A model generated the notes under the pieces. The model made no database searches. It saw only the letters and a list, made by a program, of their open reading frames with translations, and was not told where the DNA came from. From Vulcanimicrobium sp035943995 (GTDB lineage Bacteria; Vulcanimicrobiota; Vulcanimicrobiia; Vulcanimicrobiales; Vulcanimicrobiaceae): a stretch of 64,000 nucleotides of DNA. Below, piece after piece: positions 59,704 through 64,000 of this stretch (the first letter of the stretch is position 1; the number at the start of each line of letters is the position of its first letter). A program made the position numbers and the translations under genes. Location of the stretch: positions 1 through 64,000 of the forward strand of contig DASZBS010000006.1 in NCBI GenBank assembly GCA_035943995.1, in the 5' to 3' direction.

Positions 59704-59750
59704 TAGTACGGTAGTACCATTAAATTCTCTACTGCGATAGTATAATATAG
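59704..59750 (+). promoter_or_regulatory. AT-rich promoter with perfect TATAAT and TAGTA repeats
   Basis: A TATAAT hexamer at 59741-59746 lies in a very AT-rich island 70 bases before the next gene. TAGTA occurs at 59704-59708, 59712-59716 and 59738-59742, and small inverted repeats (GGTAGTACC; TACTGCGATAGTA) surround it. No good -35 is visible at the right distance, which fits a promoter that needs an activator or is operator-controlled. Confidence 0.5.
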
Positions 59751-59815
59751 AGGTTTTGGCTGCTTCGGTCGGCCAACGTCGGGCTCGTGGGGTGCTCTCG
59801 ACGCGGAGCGGGCCG

Positions 59816-60376
59816 ATGATCCACGCCGTCTTCGAGCGGCGTTCGGAGCAGCTCGCGATCTTCGGGCCGGACGGCCGGCTCTGGCACACGCTCGCGGCGA
59901 GCGGCGACGCCGCCGGCGGCGGCATGCGCGCGCCGTACGGCCCGGGATTTGCGATCGCGCCGGGCCATTACCGGCTGATCGGCCAGACCGAGCACGATCC
60001 GCCGACCGCCGACGACGGGCCCGGCTTGATCTACGTGGACGACCTCGACACCGCGGCGCTACAAACGCTGGTCAACGCGGGCCGGGCGACGATGCGCGGC
60101 GCGAGCGTCGAGATCGCGCGGCTCATCGTCCCCGTCGGTGGCCTCGCGCAGTGGAACCGTTCCGCGATCGGGATCCGCGGCGGCGGCGCGAGCCTTGCGC
60201 GGCTGACGCCGCCCGAAGATCCGCTCGCACCGTACCAGCGCCTCACGCGCGGCGACGGCGGTGTGCGCGTGCGCAACGCCGATCTCGCGCGGCTGCTGCA
60301 GATCCTTGGCCCGATCTATCCGGCGAACACCGTCGTGCTCACGGCGCTCGGCGATCCTACGCGTTTGACGGCGTAG
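59816..60376 (+). CDS. L,D-transpeptidase (YkuD)-like protein lacking the catalytic Cys
   Basis: A 186-residue protein resembling YkuD-type L,D-transpeptidases: PGFAIAPGHYRLIGQ, AIGIRGGGASLA, and the last block RGDGGVRVRNADLARLLQIL aligns with the family HGCIRMHNADL. At that block the catalytic His and Cys are replaced (HGC to DGG), so peptide cross-linking is not expected. No signal peptide at the preferred ATG 59816, which has GGAG 8 bases upstream; a longer start at 59756 is possible. It may have a binding or structural role. Identification rests on pattern and is moderate. Confidence 0.55.
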   Translation: MIHAVFERRSEQLAIFGPDGRLWHTLAASGDAAGGGMRAPYGPGFAIAPGHYRLIGQTEHDPPTADDGPGLIYVDDLDTAALQTLVNAGRATMRGASVEIARLIVPVGGLAQWNRSAIGIRGGGASLARLTPPEDPLAPYQRLTRGDGGVRVRNADLARLLQILGPIYPANTVVLTALGDPTRLTA

Positions 60377-60394
60377 CACCGCGCGCGCACGCGC

Positions 60395-61795
60395 TCAGCG
60401 CGAAGCCGGACCGGGCGTCGGGTGCACCGGCAGGATCAGTGGCGCTCGCGGCGGCTGCGTGAAGTCGAAGTCGCGGGTGAGATCGCCGAGCGCCGACGCG
60501 TTTTCGCGCACGTCCGGGCGCGGGTCGGGTCGCCCGTCCGTCTTCGGATCGAGCCGCGCGCCGTCGAGGAAGTCGTCTTCGATGAACTTCACGTACGCGT
60601 CGAAACTGAGCACCTGATGGTCGACGAAATTCGCCTTCGCGTACGGTGAGATCACGAGCCCGGGCACGCGCAGGCCGTAGCCGTTCTCATCGACGCGCGG
60701 CGGCACGACGTGATCGTAGAAGCCGCCCCAGTCGTCCCAGGCGATGAAGATCGCGGTGCTGTTCCACTGCGGCGAGCGCATCACGGCGTCGACCAAGCTC
60801 GTGACGTAGGCTTGTCCCGCGCTGAGGGCGCCCGGCGGGTGCTCGCTGACGGCGTTGGACGGCGCGATCCACGCGACCGCCGGCAGCGCGCCTTTCTTCG
60901 CCGCGGCGTAGAAGTCGCCGACGGAGCGGATGTTGCCCAGCTCGCCGTCTGCTTTGACGGTGTCGAAGTACGGCAGCGGGTTCCAAATGCCGGGCGTCTT
61001 CGCGTTCTGCTTGGGCGCGACGCACGACACGGCGGCGTCGTTCTCGCAGTCCGGTTCGCTGCCCGCGACGACGTAGTACCCCCAGCTCACGTGCTTTGCG
61101 TGCAGCAAGTACGTGAGATCGGTCCAGGCGTAGATCGGCGCTTGCCGCGGCGCCGTGATGTATCGGCGTCCACGCCCGAAATCGCCCGGCCGGCCCGGCG
61201 ACTGCAGCGCGTTCGTGCAACTCGACGGATCGTCGTGGCGCGTGCACAGCGCCGACCACTCCGACACTTGGAACAAATGCTCGGGAAGACTCCACGACGC
61301 GTTGGGCTCGAACATGCGGTCTTGCAGCACGTACGCTTGCGCGTAGCGCCAGTAGTTGGGGATCTCGCGCGCGTCGTGCCAGCCCATCACGTCCGCGTTC
61401 TTCGCGTTCGTGCACGCCGGATTGTCCGGGTCGGTGCAGCCGCGCCGGCCGCGCTTCGCTTGCGTGAGGAAGCCGTCCATCTTGCCGCCGTCGACGTCGG
61501 CGACCGCGTTGCTCTCGCCGTGCGGGCCGCCGCCGTTGACGTCGTTCGCGTTGTGATACGGGCGCTGACACGCGCCCGCGAGATCGGGCACGCACACGCC
61601 GGCCGGGATGCCGTCGGCGCCGGGATACGTGCCGAAGTAGGTGTCGAACGAGCGGTTCTCTTGCATGATCACGACCACGTGCTCGATGCGGTGGATCCCC
61701 GCACCGGGCGCCGTGGCGACGGCGGTCGAGCTGCCGCCGAGCGCGCCGGCGGCGACGACGGCGAGCAGCGGAACGGCGACCAGACGCATCCTCAT
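60395..61795 (-). CDS. Secreted phosphoesterase (phospholipase C / acid phosphatase AcpA family)
   Basis: A 466-residue exported enzyme with signal peptide (RLVAVPLLAVVAAGALGGSSTAVA) and family motifs HVVVIMQENRSFDTYFGTYPGADGIP, PEHLFQVSEWSALCTRHDD, WDDWGGFYDHVVPPRVDENGYGLRVPGLVISPYAK, and FIEDDF. Such enzymes hydrolyse phospholipids or phosphomonoesters outside the cytoplasm. Several Cys pairs suggest disulfides. The ATG at 61795 or 61789 could be used. Divergent from the sulfite dehydrogenase genes across 116 bp. Confidence 0.9.
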   Translation of the reverse strand: MRMRLVAVPLLAVVAAGALGGSSTAVATAPGAGIHRIEHVVVIMQENRSFDTYFGTYPGADGIPAGVCVPDLAGACQRPYHNANDVNGGGPHGESNAVADVDGGKMDGFLTQAKRGRRGCTDPDNPACTNAKNADVMGWHDAREIPNYWRYAQAYVLQDRMFEPNASWSLPEHLFQVSEWSALCTRHDDPSSCTNALQSPGRPGDFGRGRRYITAPRQAPIYAWTDLTYLLHAKHVSWGYYVVAGSEPDCENDAAVSCVAPKQNAKTPGIWNPLPYFDTVKADGELGNIRSVGDFYAAAKKGALPAVAWIAPSNAVSEHPPGALSAGQAYVTSLVDAVMRSPQWNSTAIFIAWDDWGGFYDHVVPPRVDENGYGLRVPGLVISPYAKANFVDHQVLSFDAYVKFIEDDFLDGARLDPKTDGRPDPRPDVRENASALGDLTRDFDFTQPPRAPLILPVHPTPGPASR

Positions 61796-61911
61796 ATCCG
61801 CACGGTACCCCGCCCCGGGCGCGCGTACCTGAAGCGGGGATGAGAACTGCCGAGGAAACGCCCGGACCGGCGTGAAGGGAGCCGCACGGGATCACCGGAG
61901 GGGATTGTTGC

Positions 61912-63111
61912 ATGGAGCTCGGCCGTCGTCGTTTTCTCGCGGGCACCGGCGCGGCGTTCGCGGCCGGCGCGCTGCCGGCGCGCGCGCTCGCGGACGCGGT
62001 GCAGCTGCCGTTCGCGAACGGTGAGCGGCCGCTGATGGCGTTTCCGCAGAAGCGCCCGCTGATCGTGCTCACGCCGCGGCCGCCGCAGCTCGAGACGCCG
62101 TTCGCGCTCTTCGACCAAGGCGTGTACACGCCCAACGACGCGTTCTTCGTGCGCTGGCATCTGCCGGGCATCCCGCAAGAAGTCGACGCGACCGCGCACC
62201 GCATCGCGGTGACCGGCGAGGTGAACCAGTCGCTGTCGCTCTCGCTCGACGACCTCGCGAAATTGCCGCAGGTCGAGGTCACGGCCGTCAACCAATGTTC
62301 GGGCAATTCGCGCGCGCTCCAGGCGCCGCGCGTGCCCGGCGGGCAGTGGGACAACGGCGCGATGGGCAACGCTCGGTGGACCGGCGTTCGCTTGCGCGAC
62401 GTGCTCGACCGCGCCGGCCTCAAGCCGACGGCGAAACAGGTGCAGTTCCGCGGGCTCGATCACGGCGTGTTTCCGGCGACGCCCGACTTTCGCAAGTCGC
62501 TCGACGTCGACGTGGCGCGCGGCGACGACGTGATCGTCGCGTACGCGATGAACGGCGCGCCGCTGCCGGTGCTCAACGGCTATCCGGTGCGGCTGGTCGT
62601 GCCCGGCTGGTACTCGACGTACTGGGTGAAGATGCTCTCGGCGATCACCGTGCTCGACCACGCCGACGACAACTTCTGGATGAAGACGGCGTACCGCATC
62701 CCGGACACGCCCGACAACAGCGTCGTGCCGGGCTCGACCGGCTTTGCGACGATCCCGATCAACCGCATGCGCGTGCGTTCGTTCGTCACGAGCCTCGCCG
62801 ACGGCGCAAAGCTCGGCGCCGGGCCCGTCGAGCTGCGCGGGATCGCGTTCGACGGCGGCAGCGGCATCAAGCGTGTGGAGATCTCGACCGACAACGGCAC
62901 GACGTGGCGCGACGCGGCGCTCGAGCAGGACTACGGCAAGTACAGCTTCCGGCGCTGGCACGCGTCGTTCAACGCGGCGCGCGGCACGGCGTACACGCTG
63001 GCGGTGCGCGCGACCGCGAACGACGGCGCGACGCAACAGGCGGCGCCCGGCTGGAACCCCAGCGGTTATCTCCGCAACGCGATCGAGACGTACAAGGCGA
63101 CGGTAGCATGA
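61912..63111 (+). CDS. Sulfite dehydrogenase catalytic subunit, molybdopterin, Tat-exported (SorA-like)
   Basis: A 399-residue periplasmic molybdoenzyme of the sulfite oxidase family. The Tat leader GRRRFLAGTGAAFAAGALPARALA is clear. The Moco Cys lies at about residue 129 in VNQCSGNSR, followed by WTGVRLRDVLDRAGL, the substrate loop region, and a C-terminal Ig-like dimer domain (IKRVEISTDNGTTWRDA). ATG 61912 has GGAGGGG 8 bases upstream. The cytochrome c gene overlaps its stop, as in SorAB operons. It oxidises sulfite to sulfate; the sulfite could come from cysteine sulfinate or organosulfonates. Confidence 0.9.
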   Translation: MELGRRRFLAGTGAAFAAGALPARALADAVQLPFANGERPLMAFPQKRPLIVLTPRPPQLETPFALFDQGVYTPNDAFFVRWHLPGIPQEVDATAHRIAVTGEVNQSLSLSLDDLAKLPQVEVTAVNQCSGNSRALQAPRVPGGQWDNGAMGNARWTGVRLRDVLDRAGLKPTAKQVQFRGLDHGVFPATPDFRKSLDVDVARGDDVIVAYAMNGAPLPVLNGYPVRLVVPGWYSTYWVKMLSAITVLDHADDNFWMKTAYRIPDTPDNSVVPGSTGFATIPINRMRVRSFVTSLADGAKLGAGPVELRGIAFDGGSGIKRVEISTDNGTTWRDAALEQDYGKYSFRRWHASFNAARGTAYTLAVRATANDGATQQAAPGWNPSGYLRNAIETYKATVA

Positions 63112-63449
63112 CGAAACGCACGATATCGATCGCACTCGCGTGCGTCGCCGCGTTCGGCGCGAGCGCGCTCGCCGCGGCGCCGAAGACCGCGCCTCCGCAC
63201 GGCAAAGCGACGATCGCGCTGCCGGGCGACGCCGGGATGGCGTTCAAGCCCGGTCCCGGCGTCGCCGCGGTGCAAGCGAACTGTCTCACGTGCCACTCGT
63301 CGGCGTACGTGTCCACGCAGCCGGTGCTCAGCAAGGCGCAATGGACCGCCGAGGTGACGAAGATGAAGAACGTCTACGGCGCGCCGATCGCCGACGACGC
63401 CGTGCCGGCGATCGTCGACTACCTCACCGCGGCGTACGGCAAGCCGTAG
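63108..63449 (+). CDS. Monohaem cytochrome c (SorB-like)
   Basis: A 113-residue c-type cytochrome with signal peptide (TKRTISIALACVAAFGASALA), a single haem site CLTCH (about residue 59-63) and a distal Met candidate (VTKMKNVYG). The ATG overlaps the SorA-like stop by 4 bases, so it is the electron acceptor subunit of that enzyme. Electrons would then go to a terminal oxidase not present here. Confidence 0.9.
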   Translation: MTKRTISIALACVAAFGASALAAAPKTAPPHGKATIALPGDAGMAFKPGPGVAAVQANCLTCHSSAYVSTQPVLSKAQWTAEVTKMKNVYGAPIADDAVPAIVDYLTAAYGKP

Positions 63450-63482
63450 CGCCGCGGCGGCCGCGCGCCGCCGTAGCCGCCG

Positions 63483-63611
63483 TCAGCCTTCGGTGTGCGT
63501 CGTCGTGATCGTGGTCGTGTGGTGCTCGGGCTCGGGCACCACTTCTTCCTTGACGACCTTGGTCTCCGTGGTGGTCTCTTTGGTCTGGGTGACCTTCGTC
63601 TCGTTGTCCAT
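63483..63611 (-). CDS. Small Thr/Glu-rich polypeptide
   Basis: A 42-residue hydrophilic product with TKVTQTKETTTETKVVKEEVVPEP and an ITTTHTEG end. The composition (Thr, Glu, Val, Lys) is unlike the Arg/Ala-rich shadow frames of the window, which supports a real gene. ATG 63611 has only a weak ribosome site (GAGC). It has no known family. It lies between the cytochrome and the hydrolase genes on the opposite strand. Confidence 0.4.
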   Translation of the reverse strand: MDNETKVTQTKETTTETKVVKEEVVPEPEHHTTTITTTHTEG

Positions 63612-63696
63612 AGCTCGATCATGCCCACTTGCCCGCGCGTGAATCCGCCGGCGCGCAGCCGGGAGGCAGGCGCGCGGTGCGGCCGAAACGCGCGGC

Positions 63697-64000
63697 ATGC
63701 TGGACCCGCAGGCGCGCGCCTTTCTCGATTACGTCGCCGGGCTGAACCGGCCGCCGATCGCGAGCATGCCGCTTTCCGAAGCGCGCGCGCTCTTCGAGGA
63801 GTCGTTCGCGCGCTTGGGCGGCGCGCCCGTGCCCGTCGGTCGCGTCGAGGAAGTCGAGGCGCCGGGGCCGCGCGGTCCGATCCCGGTCCGCGTGTACACG
63901 CCCGAAGGCGCCGGCGGGCCGCGCCCGCTGTTCGTGTTCTTCCACGGCGGCGGCTGGGTGAACGGCAGCCGCGACAGCTACGACGCCGTGTGCCGGCTGT
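63697..64000 (+). CDS. Alpha/beta-hydrolase fold-3 esterase (3' partial)
   Basis: ATG at 63697 opens a frame that runs to the window edge (101 codons visible). The protein begins MLDPQARAFLDYVAGLNRPP and has PIPVRVYTPEG followed by PLFVFFHGGGWVNGSRDSYDAVCRL. The HGGGW oxyanion-hole motif marks the hormone-sensitive-lipase-type alpha/beta-hydrolase family; the GxSxG nucleophile and His lie outside the window. There is no signal peptide. A general esterase role is likely. Confidence 0.85.
   Translation, partial: MLDPQARAFLDYVAGLNRPPIASMPLSEARALFEESFARLGGAPVPVGRVEEVEAPGPRGPIPVRVYTPEGAGGPRPLFVFFHGGGWVNGSRDSYDAVCRL

Overview
The window is 64 kb of very GC-rich (by eye near 70 percent), tightly packed chromosomal DNA. 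Many start and stop codons overlap (ATGA, GTGA, TGATG), no gap exceeds about 220 bases, and I see no rRNA, tRNA, CRISPR, prophage or complete insertion sequence. The content is that of a free-living, probably soil, aerobic heterotroph. The order topA-trmFO-hslV-hslU recalls Firmicutes, and fhaA-fhaB-phosphatase-rodA recalls Actinobacteria. Tat-exported redox proteins, HiPIP and an OmpA-type lipoprotein suggest a cell with an outer membrane. Together this fits an under-sampled phylum such as Eremiobacterota/Vulcanimicrobiota (WPS-2), but that placement is inference.

Region 1 (1-15.2 kb) is mostly housekeeping: a 5'-truncated cell-wall amidase, murI, a membrane alpha/beta-hydrolase, a PAP2-like protein, dxs, secG and two oligopeptide ABC ATPases. 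It continues with a very basic repeat protein (histone H1/AT-hook style) transcribed away from topA, then trmFO and hslVU. Region 2 (15.2-23.3 kb) starts with a 148-bp MITE-like element with 23-bp perfect inverted ends and a REP-like palindrome. A CAAX-protease-family gene and a HiPIP follow. Then comes a tight operon def-fmt-rsmB-fhaA-fhaB-pseudo-PP2C-rodA, joining translation start, rRNA methylation and a cell-wall/phospho-signalling module.

Region 3 (23-32 kb) holds less familiar genes: an ATLF-like metallopeptidase, membrane proteins, a 781-residue OmpA lipoprotein, ettA, a PAS-GGDEF diguanylate cyclase and an SDR. Region 4 (32-44.3 kb) is a catabolic island. A divergent livKHMGF uptake operon faces a seven-gene operon: anthraniloyl-CoA (or salicylyl-CoA) monooxygenase/reductase, SDR, MarR, enoyl-CoA hydratase, acyl-CoA dehydrogenase, aryl-CoA ligase and RidA. 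The two share a 141-bp gap with a MarR-style palindrome.

Region 5 (44.3-60 kb) has a DNA glycosylase, cysteine dioxygenase and an FkbM methyltransferase. It then carries a complete five-enzyme histidine utilisation set of the formiminoglutamate deiminase type (hutU, hutH, hutG, hutI, hutF), split over both strands and interleaved with a papain-like protease, DUF2339/DUF3999 membrane proteins and a TPR-LuxR-like regulator. A palindrome closely resembling the one in the aromatic island lies ahead of hutU. Region 6 (60-64 kb) has a degenerate L,D-transpeptidase-like protein, a secreted phospholipase-C-type phosphoesterase, a SorAB-type sulfite dehydrogenase pair and the start of an alpha/beta-hydrolase cut by the window end.
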